A DNA stretch of 64,000 nt from Aphrophora alni. Its lineage: Eukaryota; Arthropoda; Insecta; Hemiptera; Aphrophoridae. The DNA lies in NCBI GenBank assembly GCA_963513935.1, contig OY740772.1:107791797-107855796 (forward strand). Reading direction: 5' to 3'. The position numbers were made by a program, and so were the translations under genes. Below the pieces are notes generated by a model that was given only the letters and a program-made list of their open reading frames with translations, had not been told where the DNA came from and made no database searches. This document shows, in pieces, positions 36,321 to 47,922 of the stretch. How positions within the stretch are numbered: the stretch's first letter is position 1; the number at the start of each line of letters is the position of its first letter.

Positions 36321-37439
36321 GCTAGTTAAAAAATTCTGAATGGTATTTAAAAAAAATCAATATACACAATTTGGTTACTGCAACAAATTTATAAATACAC
36401 ACACAGAGGACTTCAATGTTTTTTATTCTTCACTGACATATTGTTATACAAGCCATTTTTAAAAATAATTTTGTTTATTTCATTTGTTACAACAGGATTA
36501 TTTCTAATCACTTCAAAAAAAAAATGTAATTCAGAATTAAAAGTCTATACACACTTCTAATTCAGATGTTTAAGTAAACATATTTTTTAACACCCCACCC
36601 CCTCCCACCCAATAATTATTTTTAGATACGAGAAAGGTAAACACTTTTTATATTAAAATTGAAATTAAAATAGTTGCCAATTTTATTTTTAGTTAGAAAT
36701 TACAAAATATACAGTATAATATTAAATTTGTTTTCAATGTTTACACTTTCGCGTAGAAAGTCAGAAAAAATAAATCGAATCAATTTATGTAAATATTTCC
36801 CATTTTTCTAAATCACAAAACCTAAATTATGAATTCACGTGATCATTAAAATCATTCTCTGTTAAAAGATCCAAAGAGCAAAGTCATCAAGCTGAACTAA
36901 TCGTTCACGAATTTCTGTTCGAGGTATGCCATTGTTGGTGGAATCGTGTGGGTCGTATGTTATCTGCTTGACATAGACTATCTCACGTACTATGCTATAC
37001 ATACTAAATACAACGGTTAATATCGCTATTCAATCTTGACTGGAACAAGTGTGGTCTGTTACAGAGAGCAATTGACGTTCTACGCTGAGAAAACGTTCGC
37101 ACGTCCATGTGAAAACATTGACAATCGGAATAAAAGTTGATGTTGTTGATATTTTACGATATAATCAAGTTTCATTTCATTGGAAGCTGTCGTAGCTCAC
37201 TTTGGTAGGTTACAAATTACTACAGATTCATAGTTGTCGACATGCCGATAGAGGTTTAATTTTAGAGACGGTGTTCTTCATATTTTATCAAAATTATTGT
37301 ACGTAGGTGTTGATTTATTCGTTTTTGGTTTTGTTTTTTAACCCATACTTTTATAAGAATACAATACAATACATAAAATCTCATTGGTTTACTTATAGAG
37401 GGAAATTATTATCAGAAATGTAATCCCGAACTGTGACCA
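36321..37439. other. noncoding, nothing recognised
   Basis: AT-rich with a CCCCACCCCCTCCCACCC tract at about 36590. Confidence 0.35.
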
Positions 37440-37745
37440 CCCATGAACATGTTGTAATCCTCGAACCGGTAAAGGCGAATTAACGAGACGAGCGTAGCTA
37501 GTTTAGGCTCCTACAAATATACACAGCCATGGGAAGAGAATGGAGACTACTTAATACATACACAGCTAACCTAACGGGCCTAGACGATGTCAAAAAAGTA
37601 GTGATATACACAATTACGGGGTTCAGAAAACCTGTGCAACAAACTTACCCTACTGAATAAGACTCCTTGTTCTACCAATACAATTTAACATTTTCTACAA
37701 GCTCTAAAATAACACTTAGATGATATGTTTATATCATATTGTATG
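37440..37745 (+). repeat. Rep-D, second module
   Basis: Runs in the same order as 21840-22140 and the reverse of 60250-60490: ACGAGACGAGCGTAGC, AATGGAGACTACTTAATACA, AAAGTAGTGATATACACAAT, TACTGAATAAGACTCCTTG, CCAATACAATTTAACATTTT. Confidence 0.55.
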
Positions 37746-38074
37746 ATAAGCCTATCTACTTGTTTGTAATATTTTACTATATCCCAATTTCAAAGCAACA
37801 ATTTTTACATTGCTTGTGCACTGAATAAAACACTGACTCTTCACTCTACAACAAGATCTCAGTGTTTCTCTTTGTTTTAAAGAGTAAAATTGGGTTACAA
37901 TGTGACTACTTGCTTGATAATATGTACTCCAAATGAGTATGCGAGTAAATCAGAACGTTTGTATTGTGGTTAACTGTTGATTATCTAACTTCATGAAGAC
38001 AGAAGTGTTAAACGAAATAGCGTTACAGACAAATAATTACACAGACTTTAAAATATTTTATCTTGTTTTTAAAA

Positions 38075-38235
38075 AGCGAAAAACCTTTTGGTCGCCATCG
38101 CCTTATAAAAAAAGGAAGAAAGAAAGAATAAGAACTCCTAACCCTTCAATACAGCGTAGGAAAACAACAAAAGATATCTGATAGGAAATATTAAATAGAG
38201 GGATCTAACACAAGACAACATAGAAAAGGTTATAA
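38075..38235 (-). repeat. Rep-A, truncated
   Basis: AAAAACCTTTTGGTCGCCAT, CGCCTTATAAAAAAAGGAAG, ACTCCTAACCCTTCAATACA, ATCTGATAGGAAATATT, GAGGGATCTAACACAAGACA. Cut before the GATTGCCAAGCCC end. Confidence 0.65.
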
Positions 38236-39039
38236 ATTCAGCTAAAAGTATTTATAAACTGACAATAAATTATATCTTTCAAACATAGAAATGAAATTCT
38301 TTCTAAAGATCCTTATCTAATGCGAACATTCTTAGTTCAGGATTCCTAGATCCATATATTGTTTCCTTTGATGTTTAATGGTGAAAAACTCTTCATAACT
38401 GACTTAAAGAAAGGTGTAATATAAAATAAGGCCCATATACCTCAAATACTCTATGATTTAGTCTTTAAAACGTCGTCTTGCAATTGTATTCTACGGATAG
38501 AGTAATTTTTGGGGAGGGTTGTTTTTATTCATATAGTGTTTCTTTAAACGTGGTCAACACATTGATTTTTTTAACTCTACATAAAGTTTATTTTATTTTG
38601 CTTCATTAAATCCCTTTTATGTAAGAAGCACAGTACATACTCTAAACTCTATTTTATATTTAAAAATATTGAATTCTTTTATTTTTGATTAATCATCCTT
38701 GCAGAATGATTGGTTGGTGAATATCGTGAACACTGCTGCCAGATACACACCTTTGTGATGTCATGGCTAAACTTAGCTTACACCATCGTCTATCAATTGT
38801 TTTGTTGCTTACTACGTTACTCACTGTAGGACATTATCGCAAACACTTTAACGCTTTCAGGTTTCAGGATGCTACAGTACTTACATGAAGACACTTTATG
38901 ATGAGGTCAACACATGACTTTCCAATTAGAGTTAACTAGGAAACGTCAACATGTTCAATTTAACTCATCTATACAGTAAAGATAAATATTATAACTTTCA
39001 AAAAATTGGACAATAAAAACAATTAGATTGGGACTCAGG
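38236..39039. other. noncoding, nothing recognised
   Basis: AT-rich; no supported feature. Confidence 0.35.
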
Positions 39040-39255
39040 GAGTAAGGATATGGTATGTCAGAGGAAGCTAACTTTCTTCGTGTAGTTTTTTCTTAAATAC
39101 CTCTCTTTCATCTTTCCAATCAGGTCTCACTTGACCAACTCTTCTTCTTTTACGATCTTGATACTAGTAGTATTTTCATAGGTCTTAACTTTTCGCTTTC
39201 TTCATCTCGGTGATGATGACTGAGATTTTTTCACTTTAAACGAGGAAAACAAAAT
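39040..39255 (+). repeat. Rep-A copy
   Basis: Plus orientation: CTCTCTTTCATCTTTCCAAT, CAGGTCTCACTTGACCAACT, TTACGATCTTGATACTAGTA, TCGGTGATGATGACTGAG. Confidence 0.65.
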
Positions 39256-39599
39256 ACATACTTGGATTTGATTTTGATAGCTCTGAGAAATAAGTACTGT
39301 ACATTAAAAGCAATATGATTTTCAAACTCAGCTACGAAATATCATGTATAGAATGTGTTTCATAATATTTGGATCATTGAAAAGAAATTGTCATCAATTT
39401 GGAATCCAACATCTATTTTCAAACTCCAACAATCTAATGATCGCGTGGGAATCCTACACAGAAGCAAACTTCAACATTTTGAAGCATTCGCAAGACCAGT
39501 TTTTGAGATTAATGCTAGTTCAATTCTAATCCAAAGTATAGATATTCATAAGGGATACGACTCAACATTAAAACGTGAAAATCAGAGGAACTTTAGAGG
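39256..39599. other. noncoding; weak open frames
   Basis: Two overlapping plus-strand frames (39344-39529, 39355-39609) show no domain; either could be chance. A moderate composition makes 39355-39609 slightly better than background. Confidence 0.3.
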
Positions 39600-39840
39600 C
39601 TCATTATAAAGAGTAGGGACGAAGCAACGCTGAGAGATTCTTTTCGTATCTAAACGTTCGTTCTTGTAGTCTTTGGTTGCGTCCCACTCTTTCATCTCTC
39701 CTATCAGGTACTTTTTACCCAACTCTTGTTCTCTACCGACTCTGACGCAAAAGTTATTCGAGAGCATAGAATTTTTATTTTATCTTCTTTTTTATAAGAA
39801 ATTTTATCTTCTTTTCTTAGGGAAATACAGATTTGAAGTT
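39600..39840 (+). repeat. Rep-A copy
   Basis: Plus orientation: CGTTCTTGTAGTCTTTGG, CCCACTCTTTCATCTCTCCT, CAGGTACTTTTTACCCAACT, TTCTCTACCGACTCTGACGC, GTTATTCGAGAGCATAG. Confidence 0.65.
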
Positions 39841-39989
39841 ATGTAAAATCAACTATGTTTTTTTAGTTATAAGAGCTATACAAAAATTAAGTTATGTCTA
39901 TATGTAACAAGTTAAGTTAGAATTTACATATATTGTATTTTATTAGTTGTAAAATCTATATTAATGTAACATATGTATTCAATTAGTTG

Positions 39990-40057
<68 letters not shown>
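39990..40057. repeat. (TA)n microsatellite
   Basis: About 33 TA units. Confidence 0.95.
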
Positions 40058-40059
<2 letters not shown>

Positions 40060-40315
40060 ATATTACCTTTCTTAGTAATCTAGGGAAAATACAGATCTAA
40101 TAAATTAATTAGTCAAATTATTTTGTATTGTGTTATAAAGACTTTTGTAAGGAGTAGGCCACATGTTCTCATAAGCATTGTTAGAGGTACAGTTATCTTT
40201 CACCCCACTCCATAAGTCAAAGACAATAACTTGACAAAAGGGCCAGCTCAAGCCTCTATCTTACTGGCCAACTGATCTGTGGAGTGGGAGGGATTTTAGC
40301 TTGCACCTAGGTCAT

Positions 40316-40515
40316 NNNNNNNNNNNNNNNNNNNNNNNNNNNNNNNNNNNNNNNNNNNNNNNNNNNNNNNNNNNNNNNNNNNNNNNNNNNNNNNNNNNNN
40401 NNNNNNNNNNNNNNNNNNNNNNNNNNNNNNNNNNNNNNNNNNNNNNNNNNNNNNNNNNNNNNNNNNNNNNNNNNNNNNNNNNNNNNNNNNNNNNNNNNNN
40501 NNNNNNNNNNNNNNN
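40316..40515. other. assembly gap, 200 N
   Basis: A run of exactly 200 N. A frame reported across it is meaningless. The sequence before the gap (40150-40315) has a locally higher GC content and no match in the window. Confidence 1.
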
Positions 40516-40884
40516 ACTAAGTTATCTATAAGAATAATGTAATAACTTCTGAGTTTTTTTAATGCAAGTTTCTCAATTTAATGAGTAGTAAAATTTCAGT
40601 TATTTTCAAGTAAAGTGTGTTTTTTTAAGCTGTCATTTTGTCTATTGTACAACTTCACAACTTATTGGATCAAATTTAAATATGTCAACCTATTTTCTTT
40701 CTTAACCATGTGTCGCTTCCGTAGTAGAACAATGTTTGTTGATTTTTTCATGTTTAGAGACAAATACATTAGTATCATAACATACTTAACCACGCTTACC
40801 AAAATTATTGTTGTCAATTTAAATTTCCGTCATCGCCAACAATTTGCGATCACACATTAAAATCTGGCAACACTGTATCTATAT
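40516..40884. other. noncoding, nothing recognised
   Basis: AT-rich. The 81-codon plus-strand frame at 40615-40860 is Phe-rich with no domain. Confidence 0.35.
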
Positions 40885-41105
40885 GTTAATTTTATTCCTT
40901 GTTGTTTAAGGTTAAAATGTGAAGGGGGAAAAAAAATTTTAAAAAAAAAGAAGAAGTATAGAAGATCAAATAAACTGTAAAGAAGATCAAATAAAACCGA
41001 GAGAAGTGGTATGAAAGATGAGAGAAGGGTCTAACCAGAGGCTACATATTATGTAAACCCTTAAATCCAGTTGTATATTCGGGATTGCCACGCCTGATGG
41101 TTAGT
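40885..41105 (-). repeat. Rep-A, rearranged copy
   Basis: Clear only from about 40980: ATCAAATAAAACCGAGAGAA, GAAAGATGAGAGAAGGGTCT, AACCCTTAAATCCAG, CGGGATTGCCACGCCTGATG. The first half is reduced to a CTTGTTGTTTAAGG-like tip. Confidence 0.55.
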
Positions 41106-41279
41106 TTGTCAGGTACCTTGGACGTGCCTGAACCTGCAAAACAAACGTCATCTATTTATATGACGTACCACTATTTTTCGTGTGTAGTTGGTACCATTAC
41201 AAACAGAATTGAAATGTATAGCTAATTTAATGCATTATAAATTGAAAACATGCGAGATGTAAACAAATAACCTTTTAAC

Positions 41280-41705
41280 AAGGCCTACAATTTAAAATTT
41301 TTAATTCGTTACAATTTTGAAAATAACTTTACTATTTGTCATCGTAGACATGTAGGGTTGTAACTAGTATATACAGAATTTAACTCTGCAAAATTTTATA
41401 TAATACCATTTGTCCGTTATAGAACATTTTGATATTTTTTATATAGTTTGAATAACACAGGAAATATGAAAACAAAACTGTTTTAGATTGACGCCATTTT
41501 GACATTTTCAATTTATTGTTTCTGAATTTCAATGGAGTTCACACACTATGTATATGACCACACTATAGTCGCCATTTTTCTTATCGTTTTGGTGCGTAGA
41601 GACGACAACGCGGACGTAATCACTTTTTCCATTTCCTGAAACCACGAAACGTGTAGTCCAGTCAAAAACGAAAGGAAACATTTTGTTTGTGTTACCAAAC
41701 TTGCT
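41280..41705 (+). repeat. Rep-D copy
   Basis: GTCATCGTAGACATGTAG, ACGCCATTTTGACATTTTC, TCTGAATTTCAATGGAGT, GACCACACTATAGTCGCC, GACGACAACGCGGACGTAAT, CCACGAAACGTG in the same order as 1985-2200 and 43840-44200. Confidence 0.6.
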
Positions 41706-42456
41706 TTATACTTTATCTACTATGTAAGTAATAATAAAACAATCGAGTAACAAATTGAAAATATATTTCCATCTGCACCAGAATATTGAAACATATCAAA
41801 TATAAATATTTAATCATAAATAATGATCGAAAACGATGCCAGACTTTATGCATGGATAGTTTCCAACCCGACCAGTGTTTAAATCTATCAATTAAATCTG
41901 TATTTCCTTTAACCGATAGCCGTTAGATTAAAGAATATCGATAAATTTATTACAGAGCACTAAAGTCACTCGTGAGCCAATTGCACATGTCGAGTTGCAT
42001 AACTAGTTATCTGGGATTTAAAGAATCCGATAGAGCTAAAACCGTCTCTGAGAACTGGTTTCTAAATGTCAGGGAAATATTTTTATATACTACTTTCACT
42101 CCTCTATAAAAATCTGTTTCAATTCTCGATTTACTCTTTTGACCTAGAGGAGAATACAATGAATTGTCGTGCAATAGAGTCAATGAAAGGTTTCAAACGC
42201 GAACACTAATTAAATATGATCTCTCTGTTAATAACAATAGAGGATCAATGGTTTACAACTACTGTTTGAAGGTGTCTTAATATGTTCACATACTGTATTT
42301 ATAACAATTTTAAATATCGAAAAATGTTTTTAGACGGGTAAAATTTATATTGTTTTAAATTTCAATCTATATTTGTGAATATGTACGTAAGCACTAAAGG
42401 TCTATAAAATGTTCATTTTATCAAAAATCTAATTAAAACACAATTGGTGGGCCATC
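41706..42456. other. noncoding, nothing recognised
   Basis: AT-rich; no supported feature. Confidence 0.35.
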
Positions 42457-42507
42457 ATGGTACTTACCCAGATCCCATAAAGTCTAATAAAAGAAGATTT
42501 TCTAAAT

Positions 42508-42574
42508 AGTCTAAATTGGCGTCCTTGGCGGGATAGACATATATAGACATCTAAGAAACCCGCCAACTTAGACT
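42508..42574. repeat. hairpin in the LINE relic's 3' region
   Basis: AGTCTAAATTGGCG (42508-42521) and CGCCAACTTAGACT (42561-42574) pair with one mismatch, with a further GGCGGG/CCCGCC pairing inside. It lies downstream of the stop codon on the minus strand. A 3' hairpin in some LINEs is the signal read by the reverse transcriptase, but that role is only inferred here. Confidence 0.55.
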
Positions 42575-42659
42575 TTTTTTTCGTTCTGGGCTGTGAAAGC
42601 CTCCCTCAGAGGCCTCACCGGCGTCGACCTAGAGATCTTTTGCCGCCTCAATTTCCTTC

Positions 42660-43597
42660 CTACACCCAATCAGTAATACCTGTCATCCTTATGAAGGAAC
42701 AGATACTACCAATAGGGTTATCTAGGATGGTTTCCATCTCTTTCCCCGGAGGGCCTTGAGAGTATAGCCTGGCTCGTCCTAACGCCTCACACTCTAAGAG
42801 AATGTGTTCTGCGGACTCTTCAGCCAAACTACATTTCCTGCAAGTATTGTCTGCAGCAATCCCTATCCTGTGTAGATGTTTTCTAAAGTGACAGTGGCTC
42901 GTTAAGAGCCCAACCACCCACCTCATGTTATCCCTTCTGAGAGAGATGAGTTATACAGCATGTTTCTTGCTTGGTCTAAATAGCCTCTTTGCAAGTCTAC
43001 TTGTAGTTGAATTCCTCCAGACCCTATTCAACCCTCCCGTATCCATGTATCTACCGCTGCTCTGGCATGTCCATAGGAGATCCCGAACACCGGTTCAGGG
43101 CCCACGAAAGGGGATTCTGAACCTGACCTGGCTAATTTATCTGCTCTCTCATTACCATCAATACCTGAATGGCCAGGAACCCAGCCCACAGTGACCGTGT
43201 TCACCTGACTAAGCTTTATCAATGATGAGATGCAGTCCCATACCTGCTTCGACTTTACTCTAGTCGTGTTTAGTGCCTTAATAGCAGCTTGACTGTCTGT
43301 GAAGATCAGAATGTTCTTACCTGTGTATTTCATTATTAGATTCTCCTTGATACATTCAGAGATAGCACCTACTTCTGCTTGGAAAACAGTAGCATGCTTA
43401 CCTAGGCGCAGTACGATGGAACTCTCTGGGTTGAGCCCATTTATGCCACCGCCCGTACCAGTCTCCGTTTTCAAACCATCTGTGAACCAGACTATATCCT
43501 GCTCGTTATATAACCTCCTTCCAGACTCCCATTCTTCCCTAGAGAAGATCATCGTCTTGAAAGGCTTATCTAATGAAACATTAGGTAGGCCTATCAT
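42660..43597 (-). pseudogene. LINE ORF2 C-terminus: RNase H plus CCHC, broken
   Basis: First part 43597-43028 (189 residues) is a type 1 RNase H: D40 in WFTDGLK, E75 in FQAEVGA, D101 in FTDSQAA, H143 and D153 in GHSGIDGNERADKLA, so the DEDD residues are present, although the usual TDGS has become TDGL. The chain then shifts frame near 43025, meets an in-frame TAA at 42953-42951, and resumes as RWVVGLLTSHCHFRKHLH with the zinc-like set C29, C32, H41, C46 (CRKC..EHILLEC), ending at TAG 42662-42660. This tail arrangement is typical of R1/Loa/I-group elements. Endonuclease and reverse transcriptase are missing upstream: a 5'-truncated dead copy. Confidence 0.85.
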
Positions 43598-43656
43598 GTG
43601 ATCTTAGATTAGATTATTTAGAAGATCTTTTAGACTTTATGGGATCTGGGTAAGTA

Positions 43657-43718
<62 letters not shown>
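43657..43718. repeat. (AT)n microsatellite
   Basis: About 30 AT units, directly joined to the right inverted repeat of the RNase H relic. Confidence 0.95.
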
Positions 43719-43719
<1 letters not shown>

Positions 43720-43720
<1 letters not shown>

Positions 43721-44210
43721 GAAGATGTACATTTCTGAAAGAGTCTCCACTCGCTCCGCTCGTGCCGTTGACGCGACCCTGCCAGACTCGTAACAAATAT
43801 CTAATTTTTTTAGAAGGTTAGGTTAGGTTAGAAATTTCATAACTTCGCTAGCCGTCATCGTAGAATTGCTGGATTTCTATTATTACAAACAAAATTTAAA
43901 TCTGCAATTTCGTTTATTTAATGTAGAGTGGTATAAATTGAATAACACACGAGATAAAACAAAAAACTTATTAAAGTGGCCAACTTTTTGACATTTCCAA
44001 TTACTGTACAGTAGATGTTTTTTGAAATTTAATAGACTCCTATATGAGCACTCCCATACTAAATTCCATGTTATTATCTTAATGTGTGCGACCGATAACG
44101 TACAGAATACGACAACGTCGACGGACGGACAATATGTTGAAAATCACCGTCGGGATCGGTCAAAAAATATTGTCAAATTTTTGACGATTACCATACTTCC
44201 CCCTCATAAA
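43720..44210 (+). repeat. Rep-D, longest copy
   Basis: Begins with GTCTCCACTCGCTCCGCTCG, then a 3-unit TTAGG run, TTCATAACTTCGCTAGCCGT, GTGGCCAACTTTTTGACATT, TTTGAAATTTAATAGACTCC, and the module CGACAACGTCGACGGACGGA, ending TTTGACGATTACCATACT. It joins the GC-rich CTCGCT module to the CATTTT/CGACAACG module in one copy. Confidence 0.6.
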
Positions 44211-44589
44211 ACATAAATGCAAAATAAATTTGTCTGCATCTGTAAACATAAATGAGAAATTAATTACAAATACTTGTTCCTTTAATAATGGTGTAACTTC
44301 AGTACGAATCACTGTAGAAACTTTATTGTTCTGTGATTGTAAACTGGTTTAAGTAATTAATCTGCACAATTAAACATAAATTCGATAAGTAATATTAGTG
44401 CTAGTTTTCAGAAATCGTAACGAGGTTGGAGTTTAATAAATATAATTTTAAATACAATAAATTGATTTTAAAAGAACATAGTTTTATCTAAGACATACCT
44501 ACAATAAATATTTAATATTCTATTTTTCATTTTTAAACTATGTCACAACAGAATAATCATTTGGAGTGTTTGGTTATACTTTTTCCTTG
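44211..44589. other. noncoding, nothing recognised
   Basis: AT-rich; no supported feature. Confidence 0.35.
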
Positions 44590-44825
44590 TTGTTTAGATG
44601 TGAAAAACATCTCGGTAATTATAGCCTTATATGTTATAAATAAAGAAAAGATGAAGATAAAGATCTTTAATGCTTTGATTCTGTTAAGGTGGGAAGAGAA
44701 CAAGAGTTAGACAAGACCTAATACGAAAGATGAGAGAGAGGGATCTAATCCAAGACAACATAAAAAAGTATAGTTCTTGCAAGGACCTCTCGGGATTACA
44801 AAGCCTTCCTAACAGGTAGGTTTGC
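44590..44825 (-). repeat. Rep-A copy
   Basis: Minus orientation, nearly full: TTGTTTAGATGTGAAAAACA, TCTCGGTAATTATAGCCTTA, GGGAAGAGAACAAGAGTTAG, AAAGATGAGAGAGAGGGATC, CTCTCGGGATTACAAAGCC. Confidence 0.7.
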
Positions 44826-45069
44826 TGAAAGTGAGACTTTTGTTTTGTTTTCCAAACCACCCAAAGCCACTTTACATCCTGGAATAAATATTTTCACTAT
44901 TCAAGTACATTGGGTACACCTTCTTGTGTGTGATTAAGAAAACTACTGTAGACTAATCATCGAAAAACATATTTAAAAAGAATGTAATACCTGACACCTG
45001 TAAACAAATGAAAAATTTCACAAATATCAATGACAAATCAATAACTTGCACATGTGAATAAACACACTC

Positions 45070-45290
45070 TCAGGAGCGTACAGTGAGTACGGACATCCTG
45101 AAGGACACAATCGGGATCTATACTATTTCATGTATCCTTGAATTAGATTAGAATTTCTTCTTCCCTAACAGATCTCTCTTGACCCAGATATTGTTCTTTC
45201 CCAACTACGGCGATATTAGAGTATTCGATAGCTAAAATTTGTTTAATGTTTCTTTTTTTATAAAACGAGAAGTTTTCGCCTTTTTAGTTT
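45070..45290 (+). repeat. Rep-A copy
   Basis: Plus orientation: TCAGGAGCGTACAGTGAGTA, CGGGATCTATACTATTTCAT, GATCTCTCTTGACCCAGATA, GATATTAGAGTATTCGATAG, GAGAAGTTTTCGCCTTTTTA. Confidence 0.7.
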
Positions 45291-46451
45291 AATTTCAAGC
45301 AAGAAAATTACTTAACTAGAATAAAAATAATCATAAACAAGTTTCATAACTCTTGAAGTGGACTGAGTTCAAAGTTCAGATTAAGGAATATATGTAGGTT
45401 TTTGATATTCTACAACTAATTGTATACAATATACGATAATAATGATCTAAATAGTTACAAACCAAAGTTATTTTCAAGTTGACCCGGACTCAGATCGTGT
45501 CTCGAATAAACAAAAGAAACTCGTACGAAACAAAACCCGTACAACTTGTCAGTGACACAAGATTTAATATCAGAAATTACGTTTCCAACGCAAACTTTCC
45601 CTTTGATCTCATATTTGATTACTTTCAATTCCGTATGATTTATATTTTCTGGAAACCAAATAATCATTGGAAGCGAAGGGAGTTTGGAAGTGAATGTTGG
45701 TACTGACTTTCACTGCGACCATGTGGTTATGGTTCTGGTTCTGGTTACTCGGTTTACGATACTCGTATGTATAAGGATGCCCTTCGACGAGGTAAACATT
45801 AAGACAAAAAGGTTGTCGAACTCGTTTTATTTACTTACGAAATGATGCGTTAAAACACTGAAATACAATTTGCACCTGTAGTTGGATAAAAGCAGTCAAT
45901 AAACACATTTTTCGTCATACTGTTTCAAAAACAGCTGTTTTCAATACATGCATTGAGATGCTAAAGTTGTTTTTTTTAGTCCTACGACCTAAAAACATCA
46001 GCTGAGGTTGAGGTCATCAGCTGTTACTTCGTTTATACGAATTAATTAACGATTTTAAAGCATCTATAAAAACAACCGATACTCTCGATTGTAAATAACC
46101 GTTAAAACAGCTGTTACCATCGATTTGAAGGTAAAAGAGTTATAACATTTTAGTTTTTGTGAAATTGTTTTCTTATATTATTTGCAGTATAACGAAAAAT
46201 ATAGTTCATCCCTTGGATCAAAAGAAGCTTTTCGATATTTGCTTATTTTCCGGCCTTGGCCGTTAAACTTGAGCTTGTAATGAAAAGCTTCACTTTTGGT
46301 CCTAGTGATGAAATATACTATTATATGGAATTTATGCCATGATTTTTATAAGAATACACATTTGTTATGGAAGAAAATACACACATACAGAATGTATGGA
46401 AATCAAAATATCCTTTCACAGTTACCTTTACTGATTTAATTCCTAGGAATT
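45291..46451. other. noncoding, nothing recognised
   Basis: AT-rich. Overlapping frames on both strands at 45455-45706 have moderately balanced composition but no domain. Confidence 0.3.
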
Positions 46452-46885
46452 TTTTGGAGTAGAACTCTTACAGTTTTTAATAGATTTTGACTTTTAAGGT
46501 GTTGTTGGATAGAACTCAGCCTGAAATTGTTTCCGCCAAAATTTCAAAAAGATACAAAATTAGAAGGGATGAAAGTTTCTACCATTAACACCCATTTTAT
46601 TAAGGAACTTGGAACATCTGTAGGCCTAATTAAAAACATTTGGCTCTTAGTAAAAATTTGTTTTTATGAAGAAAAAAAAAGAAGGGGGGAAAAAAGCAAA
46701 AACATATGTTTTAGACTGCACTAATCAAATAATATCAGCAATTATTGATATAAACCAAAATAATGTAAAGCAAACTAAACAAAAATGTGGATATTTGTTA
46801 CAGAAGTGTTATTATTTCTTTAGTGATTATTTGTTTTTGACAAAATTTAGTGTTTATCAGTTCGCTTTGACTGGCTTATGAATGT
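46452..46885 (+). repeat. direct repeat, copy 1
   Basis: Matches 47312-47715 over GGAGTAGAACTCTTACAGTT, GGTGTTGTTGGATAGAACTC, GTTTCCGCCAAAATTT, ATCTGTAGGCCTAATTAAAA and AGCAAACTAAACAAAAATGT. Offset is about 860 bp. Non-coding, although A-rich frames are open. Confidence 0.85.
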
Positions 46886-47060
46886 TTTTCAATAAGTTTT
46901 TTTAAGTTTGTTAATAGATTATGATATTTTTTTCCATGCAGTTTTTTAGGCTATTGGACTGTTTCTCATTGTACTTTTAACAGTAACAATATCTCCAATT
47001 AGAGGGAACAGACATATACAGAAGGCGTGTTTATCACCGCAACTACATGAGAATTATCAT

Positions 47061-47922
47061 GGGCGTCATCACAAGTTCATTATTGGGGGGGGGGGACATG
47101 CCGGGGGTCTAGTGGTATGGAAATATTTTTAAATTAAACTTCTCAAAACATCTTTTTTATGCATTTATTTTAATATTTTGTCAGCAAATGAAGTACACTA
47201 AAACAATAAATCTAATTATTATAACTTTTTTAAGCTGAGCGGAGAAACAAACCTTCTGCGCAATGAGTCAGATCAGATTCAAGACGAGACGACGATACTC
47301 CACACCAACATGTGGAGTAGAACTCTTACAGTTTTTAATCGATTTTGACTTTTGAGGTGTTGTTGGATAGAACTCAGCCAGAAGTTGTTTCCGCCAAAAT
47401 TTTAAAAAGATACAAAATTAGAAAGGAAAAGTTTCTACCATTAACACCACGCTATTTTTATTAAGAAACTTGGAACATCTGTAGGCCTAATTAAAAACAT
47501 TGGGCTCTATAGTAAAAATTTGTTTTTATTAAGAAAAAAAAAGAAGAAAAAAAAAGCAAAAACATATGTTTTAGACTACACTAATCAAATAATATGAGCA
47601 ATTATTGATATAAACAAAATTAATGTAAAGCAAACTAAACAAAAATGTGGATATTTGTTAAAGAAGTGTTTTTTTTTTGTTTTTTTTTTTTAGTGATTAT
47701 TTGTTTAACCTTAGCCATATTGTTTTTATGGCTTTATTGCATACAACTATTCAAAATTAATTCTATTTGCGTTTGTAACAGAAATGTAATGTTAAAAACC
47801 CTAGTAAAGACAAAGCCCGATGTTTACCTTTTAAAGTTTTAAGTAAATCATTCGTTTTTAGCAAAAATATTTTTACATCTCAAATATTGGGGGGCGCGTC
47901 CCCCCCCCCGGCGATGACGCCC
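47061..47922. mobile_element. 862-bp element with 10-bp TIR and 10-bp flanking repeat
   Basis: Starts GGGCGTCATC (47061-47070) and ends GATGACGCCC (47913-47922), perfect 10-bp inverted ends. TGAGAATTAT stands at 47048-47057 and again at 47923-47932, as a 10-bp target duplication (three extra bases separate it from the left end). Just inside each end lie G-runs or C-runs (47084-47094; 47889-47910). It carries direct-repeat copy 2 and no intact ORF, so it is non-autonomous. A duplication of 9-11 bp would suit a Mutator-like element; the superfamily is uncertain. Confidence 0.65.
47312..47715 (+). repeat. direct repeat, copy 2 (inside the TIR element)
   Basis: Same blocks as 46452-46885 with small indels and an expanded T-run near 47670-47690. 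Its position inside the TIR element, while copy 1 lies upstream outside it, suggests the upstream sequence is an older, decayed copy of the same element. Confidence 0.8.

Larger units (their letters stand above)
42457..43660 (-). mobile_element. RNase H-bearing LINE relic framed by inverted repeats
   Basis: 42457-42507 and 43616-43660 are inverted repeats (TGGTACTTACCCAGATCCCA, TAAAGTCTAA, then GATTTTCTAAAT or GATCTTCTAAAT). They enclose a broken LINE ORF end on the minus strand and its apparent 3' UTR. Terminal inverted repeats are not expected for a LINE. Possible origins are capture by a DNA transposon, a rearranged self-insertion, or a fold-back at reverse transcription. The right end runs into a (TA)n array; no target duplication is evident. 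Confidence 0.6.

Noticed and set aside
40301..40531. Reading frame across the gap
   Set aside because: It is translated from 200 N and carries no information.
42925..43601. Plus-strand frames opposite the RNase H relic
   Set aside because: They are antisense to a clear RNase H domain and show no features of their own.
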